The notes: generated from the sequence alone by a model not told the origin. DNA of 64,000 nucleotides from JAOUEA01 sp963810915 (GCA_963810915.1 CAWEPH010000006.1:992001-1056000); one strand, 5' to 3'. Counted from the first letter of the stretch, positions 16,762 through 25,204 are shown. Program-made: numbers and translations.

Positions 16762-18156
16762 TCACCCCAGCTGCATCTGCTGGTCGATGTCGCTGGCGAG
16801 TTGCTGCAGCCCGGCCTGAAGATCGGGGACCTGGCCCGATTCCCATTTGTCGATGAACGCGACCCACATGTCCGCATCCGTCTGGCCGATCGGCGTGAGC
16901 GGCTTGAACTCGGAATGCGGGTTGCCGAAGATCTCCAGGAACGGCTTGAAGTGCTCGTCAGCGTTGAGGCCGGGATCCTTGAGCGATTCGAACGTCGTCG
17001 GGATGTTCTTCAACGTGTTCGCGAGTTTCACCTCGGCTCCGGTGTCCAGGGCGAGATACTTGAGGAGTGTCCACGCCTCCGCCGCGTGCTGTGCGTTGGA
17101 AGGGATGCCCAGGACGTCCCCGCCGATCTGACCCGCCCCGAAGAGCTCCGGATGGTCGTCCGCCACGGGGAACGCCGCCGTGCCGTAGTCGATCTTGGCC
17201 TCGTCGTCCTGGATGAAGGCGTTCCGCCACTCGCCGTCGAAGGCCATCGCGAGCTGCTCGGTCTCGAATGCCTGGGCTGAGGACCACTCGGAGTTGGGTC
17301 CCCCCACCTCCGCGAAGTACTGCTGCAGTTTGTCGTACCCGTCCGGCCCGTAGACGTTCTCGATGAAGGCCTTGTCCCATTCCAGCAACGCCGCCCAGCT
17401 GGGATCGCTCGCGAACGCCGACTTGCCGTTGGCGTCGTACCACTCCCCTCCCGTGTACGCGCCGTTGTAGAAGTTCTGCAGCTCGTAGAACGAGGAAAGG
17501 GGCACGAACCCGGCCACCTTGATGGACCCATCGGGGTTGAACGTGGTCAGCTTCTTCGCATCTGATTCCAGCTGCGAGAGGGTCTTGGGAGGCTGTGAGA
17601 TCCCCGCCGCCTTGAACATGTCCTTGTTGTAGTAGAGGCCGTACGCGTCGGAGAGCACGGGCAGCGTGCACTGGTTCCCCTCGAAGCTCGTGTACCGCGA
17701 GGCCGGCTCGGGGATCTCCTTCGACAGATCGATGCCGTCGTTCTGCAGATCGGTCGTCAGGTCGCTGTATGCCCCGCTCGAACAGAACTTCGCGACGTTG
17801 TCCGGCCCTTGGCTGATGGCGAGGTCGGGCGCGGTGCCCGAGCTGACCGCCCGCAGGATGTCTTGGTCGCTCTTGCCTCCGGTGTGCTGGATCGCGATGT
17901 CCGGGTACTTCTGATGGAAGTCCTGGAGCACCTCGCAGTACTTCTTGAACTCTCCACCCGTGTAGAAGCTCCAGAGGTTGATCGTCGTGACCGTCTGTGC
18001 GCCACTGGCCGAGGCGGCGTTCGAGCCCGACTCGAGCGACAAGCCCTTCGTGGTGCATTGCGCTGAGGTCGGCGCGGCTTCTCCGGAGTCCCCACCGCTC
18101 GTGCACGCGCTCGCGATCACCACGGCAAGCGCCGCCACCGCCAAGATCCTTCTCAT
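16762..18156 (-). CDS. Extracellular sugar-binding lipoprotein of ABC transporter (CsnE-like)
   Basis: Family 1 solute-binding protein, 464 residues. The signal peptide ends in a lipobox (VIASAC, lipidated Cys18). The mature part carries the usual SBP-1 features: INLWSFYTGGEFKKYCEVLQDFHQKYPDIAIQ near the N-terminus and GDVLGIPSNAQHAAEAWTLLKYLA in the C-terminal lobe. The ATG overlaps the ROK regulator stop by four bases. It delivers the oligosaccharide to the two downstream permeases; a glucosamine- or chitosan-type ligand is inferred from context. Confidence 0.92.
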   Translation of the reverse strand: MRRILAVAALAVVIASACTSGGDSGEAAPTSAQCTTKGLSLESGSNAASASGAQTVTTINLWSFYTGGEFKKYCEVLQDFHQKYPDIAIQHTGGKSDQDILRAVSSGTAPDLAISQGPDNVAKFCSSGAYSDLTTDLQNDGIDLSKEIPEPASRYTSFEGNQCTLPVLSDAYGLYYNKDMFKAAGISQPPKTLSQLESDAKKLTTFNPDGSIKVAGFVPLSSFYELQNFYNGAYTGGEWYDANGKSAFASDPSWAALLEWDKAFIENVYGPDGYDKLQQYFAEVGGPNSEWSSAQAFETEQLAMAFDGEWRNAFIQDDEAKIDYGTAAFPVADDHPELFGAGQIGGDVLGIPSNAQHAAEAWTLLKYLALDTGAEVKLANTLKNIPTTFESLKDPGLNADEHFKPFLEIFGNPHSEFKPLTPIGQTDADMWVAFIDKWESGQVPDLQAGLQQLASDIDQQMQLG

Positions 18157-19313
18157 CTATGCCCTCCTGTTTCCATCGCAGGGATCCGACCCTTCCCATC
18201 AGTACGTGAGAACAGCTGATCTTGGGCGGCGTCGAGCGCCATCGAGACCGCCCCCACCAACTCGGCGTCCTCGCCGAGCGCCGACACCTCGATCCGCGGG
18301 CGGAACGGCGAGAGCTCCGCCAGTTCTTCCCTGACCGGCTCGAGAAGCAGATCGCCGTTACGTCCCACACCACCGCCGAGGATCACCAGTTCCGGATCCA
18401 CGACTGGCACGATCGCCGCGATGGCGAGCGCGATCCGCTCAGCAACGCTTTGCACGACCCCGAGCGCTCGCGCGTCCCCGGCGCGCGCCGCATCGAAGAT
18501 ACGCCGCGGGTTCAACGGAGGTCGCATCCCCGCGGCGCGCGCCAGAGCCACGACACCCTCGACACCGAGCGCACCCTCCAGCGCCCCCCGACGCCGTGCG
18601 TTCGCCCCGTGGGGGTCCGCGTTCCCCAGCGGCAGGTAGCCAACCTCACCGGCCGCGCCGGTCGAACCGCGGAAGAGCTGACCGTTCAACACGAGACCCA
18701 TCCCAACGCCGGTCGCGACGTGGAGATACACGAAGTCTTCGACGCCTTTTCCGAGACCGCGCCACCGCTCCCCGAGCGTAGCCAGGTTCACGTCGTTCTC
18801 GAACGCGACCTTCGTCCCGAGCTCCCGCTGCACGACCTCCGCCAATCCCTCCCGGCCCCATCCTGGAAGGTTATGCGCGAGAGCCACCTGGCCCCGCGAG
18901 GCCTCGAACACCCCCGGGCTGCCGATGACCGCGACCGTGACCTGCTTCCAGCGGATCCCCGCTTCCGACGCGAGCGCGTGCGCGATGTCGCCGAGTTGTT
19001 CGATCAGGGAGCGCGCGCTGCGGACGCGGGCACCCTCATCCCTGCGGGCCAGGATCTCGCCTGTGAGATCGGCGATCGCCGCCCGCACCCGGTCGCGCCC
19101 GACGTCGAGCCCCACGACCCACCCGGCTCGCGGGTTCATGGCGTAGAGGATCGCCGTTGGACCTTTGCCACCTGATGTGCGGCCCGCCTCGCGCACCAGC
19201 TTCGCGCGTTCCAACGCCGAGAGGGCTTGACTGACGGTCGGCTTCGAGAGTCCCGAATCGCGAGCGATCTGAGCCCGTGAGACGGGACCGACATGGCGGA
19301 TGAACTCCAACAC
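18153..19313 (-). CDS. ROK-family transcriptional repressor (CsnR-like)
   Basis: Winged-helix repressor plus ROK sugar-binding domain. HTH: GPVSRAQIARDSGLSKPTVSQALSALE. ROK domain: VVGLDVGRDRVRAAI, IGSPGVFEASRGQV, HVATGVGMGLVLNG. The zinc cluster normally found at C-x-C-G-x-x-G-C is replaced by HGANARRRGALE with no Cys. The GTG at 19313 is the first ordinary start, but the frame continues upstream through GTPSLLRAINERT, a typical ROK N-terminus. An SD-like GGAGGG six bases before an ACG codon at 19379 suggests the protein really begins there (408 residues). First gene of its operon, with an operator in its leader, so probably autoregulated. Confidence 0.9.
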   Translation of the reverse strand: MLEFIRHVGPVSRAQIARDSGLSKPTVSQALSALERAKLVREAGRTSGGKGPTAILYAMNPRAGWVVGLDVGRDRVRAAIADLTGEILARRDEGARVRSARSLIEQLGDIAHALASEAGIRWKQVTVAVIGSPGVFEASRGQVALAHNLPGWGREGLAEVVQRELGTKVAFENDVNLATLGERWRGLGKGVEDFVYLHVATGVGMGLVLNGQLFRGSTGAAGEVGYLPLGNADPHGANARRRGALEGALGVEGVVALARAAGMRPPLNPRRIFDAARAGDARALGVVQSVAERIALAIAAIVPVVDPELVILGGGVGRNGDLLLEPVREELAELSPFRPRIEVSALGEDAELVGAVSMALDAAQDQLFSRTDGKGRIPAMETGGHR

Positions 19314-19400
19314 CGTCCGCTCGTTGATGGCACGCAGGAGGCTCGGCGTACCCGCCGCGAAGGTCTGCTCGCCGCCCGTGGCTCTCCCTCCGCCAAGTGC

Positions 19401-19417
19401 TAAGGAAACTTTCCTAA
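19401..19417. promoter_or_regulatory. ROK repressor operator 1
   Basis: TAAGGAAACTTTCCTAA, a near-perfect palindrome with core AGGAAACTTTCCT. It lies at about +6 to +22 of the predicted transcript of the ROK operon. The same core occurs at 24132-24144 in front of the isomerase operon and was seen nowhere else in the window. Repressor binding here would block early transcription. Confidence 0.75.
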
Positions 19418-19429
19418 CTATTCAGCCGG

Positions 19430-19459
19430 ATGCTACGCTGCCGCTCCGAGGGGGGTCAA
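19430..19459 (-). promoter_or_regulatory. Promoter of the amino-sugar uptake operon
   Basis: On the minus strand, -35 TTGACC (19454-19459) and -10 TAGCAT (19430-19435) are separated by 18 bases. The predicted start of transcription is near 19423, directly before operator 1. Confidence 0.6.
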
Positions 19460-19475
19460 GGGAAGACGCCGGATC

Positions 19476-20771
19476 TCAGCGGACGAACCGAGGAAGGTAT
19501 GCAGCATGCGCGGTGAGGTAGGCGTCCAGCATCGCCTCGGCCTGATCGAGGCTGCGGACCAGCGGGTGGATCGCCAGCGCCTCGAGCGCCAACCTCCGGT
19601 CGCCCGTGAGCGCCGCCTCGGCCGTGAGCGCGGCGTGGGCAGCGACCTGCCGCACGAGCCCGCTGACCTCAGGCGGGAGGACCCCCTGGGGCAGGGGTGC
19701 GACCGCGCGCCCGTGGATGTCTGCCGGCGTCTCCACGATCACGCCCTGAGGGAGATCCACGACCTGACCCTCGTTGGGCAGGTTCAGGATCACACGCAGG
19801 TCGGCCCCCGAAAGCATCGCCGCCGCGATCCGCACCGCGAAATCCCCGTGTTCCTCGCTCGCGCGAGCCATCGACGGTCGAGGGAAGTCGGCGCCGGCCT
19901 CGCGTCGATAGCTCTCCAGCACGTCGGGAAGGATCGCGATCACCTCGTCCGCCCGGGTCGTCCCCGCAGCGCGCTGGTGCGCCAGCACCTCGTCGTGGAA
20001 GAAGAAGTACTGCATGTACTCGCTCGGGATGCGGCGCAGCAACCGGAAGAGGCGCACGATGTGCCGCTCGTCGTCGCTCTGCAGTCCTTCCAGATCGAGC
20101 GAGTCCAGCAGCGGCCACAGCTCCGCCGTCACGTCGCGACCGTCCACGCGGACGGCGCGCGTGAACGTCATGTGGTTGGTGCCGGCCGTGTCGAGCTCCA
20201 CATTCGCCGGATCGACGCCGAGCAGCCGCGCGAGGAAGGCCTCCTCGCCCGCCGTCTGATCGCAGAGACCGAGGAACGGGATCTCGGGCCCGAAACGGGC
20301 CATGGCCTCGCTCACGATCTGCACGGGGTTGGTGTAGTTGAGGAGGATCGCCCCATCGCCGCCGACCTTCAGCAGTTCCTCGGCGATCTCCACCACGATC
20401 GGCACGGACCGCAGCGCCATGGCGAACCCACCGGGCCCCGCCGTCTCCTGACCCAGCACCCCGTGATCCACCGCGATCCGCTCGTCCAGACGCCGGGCCT
20501 CGAGCCCGCCCGGACGGAACGCCGAGAGCACCACGTCCGCCCCTTCCATCGCTCGCAGGCGATCCGCCTGCGCCTCGACGCGGACGTCCCCGGCGCCCCG
20601 CGATCGCAGGATCCCCTCACTCAGGCGCCGCTGCAGATCCATGGCATCCTCGTCGATGTCCTGCAGCACCACGGTCGCGCCGGCGAGCGCCTCGCGCGCG
20701 TGCACGATGCCGAACGCGATCCCCGGCATGTACGCGGATCCTCCGCCGATCACGACGATGCGCGGGCCCAT
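19476..20771 (-). CDS. Glycoside hydrolase family 4 protein (first copy)
   Basis: GH4 enzymes use NAD+ and a divalent metal and cleave glycosides by transient oxidation at C3. Seen here: dinucleotide motif VVIGGGSAYMPG, GQETAGPGGFAMALRSVP, NYTNPVQIVSEA, metal-ligand Cys in GLCDQTAGEEA and His in GTNHMTFTRAV. 431 residues is normal. GLCDQ in place of the common GLCN/GLCH suggests a specificity different from the second copy. A TAGCGT hexamer six bases before the ATG suggests a leaderless transcript. It is divergent from the DegT aminotransferase gene and lies directly upstream of the ROK operon on the same strand. Confidence 0.88.
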   Translation of the reverse strand: MGPRIVVIGGGSAYMPGIAFGIVHAREALAGATVVLQDIDEDAMDLQRRLSEGILRSRGAGDVRVEAQADRLRAMEGADVVLSAFRPGGLEARRLDERIAVDHGVLGQETAGPGGFAMALRSVPIVVEIAEELLKVGGDGAILLNYTNPVQIVSEAMARFGPEIPFLGLCDQTAGEEAFLARLLGVDPANVELDTAGTNHMTFTRAVRVDGRDVTAELWPLLDSLDLEGLQSDDERHIVRLFRLLRRIPSEYMQYFFFHDEVLAHQRAAGTTRADEVIAILPDVLESYRREAGADFPRPSMARASEEHGDFAVRIAAAMLSGADLRVILNLPNEGQVVDLPQGVIVETPADIHGRAVAPLPQGVLPPEVSGLVRQVAAHAALTAEAALTGDRRLALEALAIHPLVRSLDQAEAMLDAYLTAHAAYLPRFVR

Positions 20772-20777
20772 GCGGCC

Positions 20778-20783
20778 ACGCTA
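20778..20783 (-). promoter_or_regulatory. Probable -10 element of GH4 gene, leaderless
   Basis: TAGCGT on the minus strand, six bases before the ATG at 20771; no ribosome-binding site in between and no clear -35. Confidence 0.4.
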
Positions 20784-20822
20784 ACAGCCAGGGCCAGCGC
20801 CCGAGAGGAGTGACACACGAGG

Positions 20823-22058
20823 ATGCCTGAGCTCGCGATCAACGGCGGCACGCCCGTCCGGTCGAGCGGGTACCCGGCCTGGCCGGCGCCCGACGACGAG
20901 TACGTGGCCGCGGTCACCGACGTGGTGCGCAACGGGGAATGGGGAGGGTTCCCCGAGCCCGGCCTGCACGGCGGCGCGTTCGAGGAAGCCTTCGCCGCCT
21001 ACCAAGGCGCGGAGCACGGGGTCTTGATGATGAACGGCACGGTGACGATGGAGGTCGCCTGCAAGGCGCTCGACATCGGCTGGGGCGACGAGGTCATCAT
21101 CCCGGCATTGACCTTCGCGGCGACCGCCTACGCCCCGATGGCGGCGGGCGCCCTGCCGGTCTTCGTGGACGTCACCCCGGAGACCTGGACGATCGACCCG
21201 GATCGGGCGGAGGCGGCGATCACCGAGCGCACCAAGGCGATCCTCCCGGTGCACCTGGGTCACCAGATGGCCGACATGGACCGGATCATGGAGATCGCCG
21301 CCAAGCACGGACTCGCGGTGATCGAGGATTGCGCACATGCGCACGGCCAACAGTGGAAGGGGCGGGGCGCAGGGTGCTTCGGCGACTTCGGGTCCTTCAG
21401 CCACCAGTCCTCGAAGATCCTGACGTCAGGAGAAGGCGGCACGCTGCTCACGGACGACGAGACGCTCGCGCGCCGCGCACACTCCATCATCGATTGCGGC
21501 CGGCCGAAGGATGCCGAGGAGAAGGAGCACACCTTCGGCGCCAACTACCGACTCAGCGAGCTGAACGCCGCCCTGCTCGTGGTGGCGATGCGCAAGTTCC
21601 CCGCGCAACAGGCGGAACGTGCCATCGCCGGCAAGGCGTTCGAAGAGATGGCGGCCCAGATCACGGGCGTGCGCGTCATGCCGCACGACCAGCGCATCAC
21701 GCGGTGGAGCTTCTACAACTACATCCTTGCCATCGACCCGGACGCGTTCGGTGGCGCCACGAACGAGATCGTCTGCGCGGCGATGGAGGCCGAAGGCATC
21801 CCCGCCGAGGTGCAGTACCCGTCGATGAACCGCTACGAGCTCTTCCAGCCATCGCTCTCTCGACTGCCGGTTGCGGTGGAGTTCGCCGACCGACTGGACC
21901 CGAACACGATGTCCTTCCCGGTGGCGGAGGCCGCCGGCCAGCGCGAATCGGTCTACTTCATGGAGACGGTCTTCCGCGATGGGACCCGGGGCATCGAGGA
22001 CGCAGCGGAGGCGCTCGCCAAGATCCAGCGCAACGCCGCCGAGCTGCCGAGGGGCTGA
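20823..22058 (+). CDS. DegT/DnrJ/EryC1/StrS-family sugar aminotransferase
   Basis: PLP-dependent aminotransferase acting on keto-sugars or cyclitols. The N-terminal signature is LAINGGTPVRSSGYPAWP. Lys198 in SFSHQSSKILTSGEGG is the PLP Schiff-base residue, Asp169 (VIEDCAHAHG) contacts the pyridine nitrogen, and GANYRLSELNAALLV is the family C-terminal signature. 411 residues. The AINGGTPVR opening resembles the AHBA-synthase/scyllo-inosose-aminotransferase branch rather than nucleotide-sugar enzymes. It has a GAGG-type ribosome-binding site and is divergent from the first GH4 gene. With a Gfo/Idh oxidoreductase nearby it could add or remove an amino group on a sugar. Confidence 0.88.
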   Translation: MPELAINGGTPVRSSGYPAWPAPDDEYVAAVTDVVRNGEWGGFPEPGLHGGAFEEAFAAYQGAEHGVLMMNGTVTMEVACKALDIGWGDEVIIPALTFAATAYAPMAAGALPVFVDVTPETWTIDPDRAEAAITERTKAILPVHLGHQMADMDRIMEIAAKHGLAVIEDCAHAHGQQWKGRGAGCFGDFGSFSHQSSKILTSGEGGTLLTDDETLARRAHSIIDCGRPKDAEEKEHTFGANYRLSELNAALLVVAMRKFPAQQAERAIAGKAFEEMAAQITGVRVMPHDQRITRWSFYNYILAIDPDAFGGATNEIVCAAMEAEGIPAEVQYPSMNRYELFQPSLSRLPVAVEFADRLDPNTMSFPVAEAAGQRESVYFMETVFRDGTRGIEDAAEALAKIQRNAAELPRG

Positions 22059-22068
22059 CGCGTCCGGG

Positions 22069-22099
22069 ACGCGGGGTCGGGCACGCCTCGGCCCCGCGT
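22069..22099. terminator. Hairpin between convergent genes
   Basis: Eleven-pair stem (22069-22079 with 22089-22099, one G-U) and a nine-base loop, between the convergent ends of the aminotransferase and GyrI-like genes. No T-run follows on either strand, so it is only a terminator candidate. Confidence 0.45.
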
Positions 22100-22121
22100 T
22101 CCGGCCAACCCCGCGCGGGAC

Positions 22122-22589
22122 TCAGCGGACCGGGAACTCGATCTCCGTCATCAGGTCCGCCGGGTCGGGCGTCTCCCGCGGATCCGTGAGGTAGATCTCG
22201 CGCGGCGGTCCGTCCGCCACCAAGGAGTTGTCGCGGATCCAGCCGTCTACCGCCTCGTACGCAGATCCCACCGCGTCGTAAGGACCGTGGTGAACCGTCG
22301 AGGCTACCGCCCCGCCCGGGATCTCGTTCACCTCGACGTCGTCGTCGCCCATGAACCGATATCCCACCGGCACGCACACCTCGATCTCGGCACGGCGCTC
22401 GGGGAGATCCATACGGTCGTACACGACGAACGGCGGGCCGGCCGGCCGCTCGTGCGCGCGTCCCATCGAGTTCATCAAGGTCCGGAACGCTTCGCCGACC
22501 ACGGACCCGATCGCATCGACGGTCGTGTGTCGGCGCACCTCAGCGACGTGTTGCGGCGGCACCTGCTTCACCGTCACCTCGTACGGCAT
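22122..22589 (-). CDS. GyrI-like / effector-binding (AraC E. coli type) domain protein
   Basis: 155-residue stand-alone small-molecule-binding domain of the GyrI/Rob-C family. PYEVTVKQVPPQHVAEVRRHTTVDAIG is the typical first strand-helix, and GGAVASTVHHGPYDAVGSAYEAVDGWI and REIYLTDPRETPDPADLMTEIEFPV are the C-terminal signatures. The frame continues upstream to an ATG at 22802, but a perfect AAGGAGG lies five bases before the ATG at 22589, and starting there gives the normal family length. It may bind a small ligand or act as an effector; no DNA-binding domain is present. Confidence 0.8.
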   Translation of the reverse strand: MPYEVTVKQVPPQHVAEVRRHTTVDAIGSVVGEAFRTLMNSMGRAHERPAGPPFVVYDRMDLPERRAEIEVCVPVGYRFMGDDDVEVNEIPGGAVASTVHHGPYDAVGSAYEAVDGWIRDNSLVADGPPREIYLTDPRETPDPADLMTEIEFPVR

Positions 22590-22643
22590 CATCGCCTCCT
22601 TCATCCTCCACCTCCATGGTGGCCCTTTGGCGGCGTCGGCCCA

Positions 22644-22659
22644 CGGGTCCTTCGACCCG
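22644..22659. other. Short hairpin in 209-base gap
   Basis: Six-pair GC-rich stem with a four-base loop, midway between the end of the second GH4 gene and the start of the GyrI-like gene (gap 22590-22798). It could end the GH4 transcript; there is no T-run. Nothing else was seen in the gap. Confidence 0.3.
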
Positions 22660-22798
22660 CAATAACGACCCCAGAACGGCCCGCTGAGACCGGGCCACAC
22701 CCAGACGCGTGGCGAGTTCGAACGGATCGGGCGCGCGTCTGCCGCGAGGTCTCGATACACGGTCAGGCGTATCGCCTCGTCGTCGATCTCGATCCCGC

Positions 22799-24073
22799 TC
22801 ATCCTTCGGGGAAGAACCTCGGGAGGTACGCGCGGTTCTGCTCCAGCAGATCATCGAGCATCGGCCCGGCCCGGTCGTAGTCGCCCACGAGGGGGTTGGT
22901 CATGAGCGCCTTCAACGCAACGCCCCGGTCCCCCGTGATCGCCGCCTGGACGGCGAGCAACTCGTACGCCTTCGCGTGCTCCACGAGCGCGAGCATCTCG
23001 GGCGCGAGAGGTTCGACGGGCAACGGGTGCGCTCCGTCCCGGTCGACGGTGGCCGCCACCTCCACGACCGCGTCGTCCGGCAGGTTCGGGATGGCGCCGC
23101 CGTTGCGCACGTTGACGGCTTGGACGTCTTCCGTCCCCGCATGGAGAGAGGCGACGAGCGCGGCGGCGGCGTCGCTGTAGAACGCGCCGCCGCGTTCCTC
23201 CAGGAGCTTCGGCTTGGTGTCGAGGGCGGGATCCTTGTAGAGCTCGAGGAGACCCGCCTCGATCTCCATGACCTCTTCCGCGCGCGTCCTGGACGTCTTC
23301 TGCTCCTCCAGAACGCGACCCGTCAGGTAGTAGTAGTGCAGGTAGTAGCTCGGGACGGCCCCCACGGCGCGGATCAGCTCGGCCGGCATGTCGGTCTCCT
23401 GGGCGACTACGTCCACGGCCTTGTCGATGATCTCGGGCAGCCGGTCGACGCCGTCCACCATCACCTTGCGCTCCCACGTCAGGTGGTTCAGTCCCACGTG
23501 TTCGAGCTGCACGCGGTCGGGCGCGACGCCGAAGTGCTCCGCGAACGCCCGTTGGAACCCGATGGCCACGTTGCAGAGGCCCAGCGCCCGGTGGCCCGTA
23601 TCGATCAGCGCCTGCGTCACGAGGCCCGTGGGGTTCGTGAAGTCGACGAACCACGCGCCCGACGCGCCGCGCTTCGCCGTCTCCTCGGCGAGCTCGAGCA
23701 CCACCGGCACCGTACGCAGCGCCTTCGCGAACCCCCCCGGCCCCGTGGTCTCTTGGCCGATGCAGCCGTAAGCGAGCGGGATGGTCTCGTCTTTGAACCG
23801 GGCCGCCTGTCCTCCGACCCGCAACTGCACGATCACGAAATCGGCGCCCTCGAGCGCCCGGTCCCTGTCGGCGGTGAGGACGAGCTGCCCGTCCCAGCCG
23901 ACGCGGCGCATCATGCGTTCCGCGAGCGCTCCGACGATCGCGAGGCGCTCCTCGTCGATATCCAAGAGGACCAGTTCATCCACGGGGAGGCGATCCGCCC
24001 TGGTGACGAACCCTTCGACGAGCTCGGGCGTGTACGTGCTCCCGCCTCCGACGACCGCTACCTTCACACCCAT
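22799..24073 (-). CDS. Glycoside hydrolase family 4, 6-phospho-beta-glucosidase-like (second copy)
   Basis: GH4 enzyme, 424 residues, closer to the 6-phospho-beta-glucosidase branch. NAD motif VAVVGGGSTYTPELVEGF, LQLRVGG-type region (VQLRVGGQAAR), GQETTGPGGFAKALRTVP, FTNPTGLVTQA, metal-ligand Cys in GLCNVAIG and His in VGLNHLTW. Divergent from the SIS gene with only 48 bases between start codons, so ROK operator 2 may influence both. It would release a monosaccharide (or its phosphate) from imported disaccharides. Confidence 0.9.
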   Translation of the reverse strand: MGVKVAVVGGGSTYTPELVEGFVTRADRLPVDELVLLDIDEERLAIVGALAERMMRRVGWDGQLVLTADRDRALEGADFVIVQLRVGGQAARFKDETIPLAYGCIGQETTGPGGFAKALRTVPVVLELAEETAKRGASGAWFVDFTNPTGLVTQALIDTGHRALGLCNVAIGFQRAFAEHFGVAPDRVQLEHVGLNHLTWERKVMVDGVDRLPEIIDKAVDVVAQETDMPAELIRAVGAVPSYYLHYYYLTGRVLEEQKTSRTRAEEVMEIEAGLLELYKDPALDTKPKLLEERGGAFYSDAAAALVASLHAGTEDVQAVNVRNGGAIPNLPDDAVVEVAATVDRDGAHPLPVEPLAPEMLALVEHAKAYELLAVQAAITGDRGVALKALMTNPLVGDYDRAGPMLDDLLEQNRAYLPRFFPEG

Positions 24074-24084
24074 GTCACGCCGCC

Positions 24085-24114
24085 TTCACACCCGCGCCGT
24101 CGGCATCGTACACT
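24085..24114 (+). promoter_or_regulatory. Promoter of the isomerase/deacetylase/kinase/ATPase operon
   Basis: -35 TTCACA (24085-24090) and -10 TACACT (24109-24114) separated by 18 bases. The ATG at 24122 begins seven bases after the -10, so the message is probably leaderless. Confidence 0.6.
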
Positions 24115-24121
24115 CGCGCCG

Positions 24122-25204
24122 ATGAAATCGTTAGGAAACTTTCCTGACCCATTCATCGCGGAGATCTCTGGGCAGCCGGATGCGCTGCGGCGGGCCGCGG
24201 ATGGCGTGCCCGCGCAAGCCGACGTGCTCGAACGGGTCGCCGCCACCGCGCATGGGCGCACGATCGTCTTCACCGGCATGGGCAGCTCGTACGACGCCTG
24301 CTACCCGGCCGTCACCGAGCTCGCGCAGGCCGGAGTCGCGGCCGTCATGCTCGACGCCGCGGAGCTGCTGCACTTCCGCACCGCCATGCTCAGCGCCCGG
24401 ACGATCCTGGTGGCCGTCAGCCAGTCGGGCGAGAGCGCCGAGGTCGTGCGGGCCGTACGCGAGGTGCGCGCGCGGCCAGCCGAACAGCCCCAGGTGGTCG
24501 CCGTCACGAACGGTGTGGCCAACACGCTCGCGCGCCTCGCCGACCTCGCCCTCGACACGAGCGCGGGGCAGGAGGCGGGGCCGTCCACGATGACGTTCGC
24601 CGCCTCGCTCGTCCTGGTCGCGGCCGTCGCACGCGCGATGGCGGGGCTACCCGTGCCCACCCTCATCGAGGACCTGCGCCACGGCGCGGAACTGGCCGCG
24701 GCCGCGCTCGACAGGCTCCTGGACGACGATGCTCTGCCCGAGCGGCTGGTGACCTGGCTGGGTGACCGCGAGGCCTTCGTGATCCTGGGTCGGGGACCGG
24801 CTCGCGCGGCGGCGGAGATGGGCGCGCTCACGATCAAGGAGGCGGTCGGCATGCCCGTCGAGTCGCTGCAGACCGCCCAGTTCCGTCACGGTCCCCTGGA
24901 GCTGACAGGGCCCGGGCTCGCGGCCATGGTGATCGCGACGGAACCCCAGACCAGCGCGCTGGATCTGGAGCTCGCGGCCGAGCTCCTCGGAACGGGCGCC
25001 GCCGTCATGACCATCACGGAAGGGCCTTCGCGTGACGACGACGTGACCGACGTCGTCAACGTGGCGATCGGTGCGATGGATCGCGCGCTGGCGCCCGCCG
25101 TCTCGATCCTGCCTGCCCAGCTCCTCGCATGGCGACTCGCGGGCCTGCGCGGACGTGAGCCGGGCTCCTACCACCGAGCCTCGAAGGTGACGACGCGTGA
25201 GTGA
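24122..25204 (+). CDS. SIS-domain aminosugar-phosphate isomerase/deaminase (GlmS-C / NagB-II-like)
   Basis: Two SIS domains as in the isomerase half of GlmS, without the glutaminase half. First SIS ~35-175: FTGMGSSYDACYP and SQSGESAE (100-107). Second SIS ~200-345: LGRGPARAAAEMGALTIKEAVGMPVESLQTAQFRHGPLEL, where His and Glu match the GlmS isomerase active site. The C-terminus ASKVTTRE resembles the GlmS end. Stand-alone proteins of this kind can deaminate glucosamine-6-phosphate to fructose-6-phosphate. Repressor operator 2 lies inside codons 4-9. The gene overlaps the deacetylase gene by eight bases. Confidence 0.87.
   Translation: MKSLGNFPDPFIAEISGQPDALRRAADGVPAQADVLERVAATAHGRTIVFTGMGSSYDACYPAVTELAQAGVAAVMLDAAELLHFRTAMLSARTILVAVSQSGESAEVVRAVREVRARPAEQPQVVAVTNGVANTLARLADLALDTSAGQEAGPSTMTFAASLVLVAAVARAMAGLPVPTLIEDLRHGAELAAAALDRLLDDDALPERLVTWLGDREAFVILGRGPARAAAEMGALTIKEAVGMPVESLQTAQFRHGPLELTGPGLAAMVIATEPQTSALDLELAAELLGTGAAVMTITEGPSRDDDVTDVVNVAIGAMDRALAPAVSILPAQLLAWRLAGLRGREPGSYHRASKVTTRE
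24131..24147. promoter_or_regulatory. ROK repressor operator 2
   Basis: TTAGGAAACTTTCCTGA, sharing the 13-base palindromic core with operator 1. It lies at about +10 to +26 of the predicted leaderless transcript, inside codons 4-9 of the SIS gene, and 58 bases from the start of the divergent GH4 gene. Confidence 0.75.

Noticed and set aside
22590..22802. N-terminal extension of the GyrI-like protein overlapping the GH4 stop
   Set aside because: A perfect AAGGAGG before the ATG at 22589 and the family length argue for the short form, and the extension has no domain.
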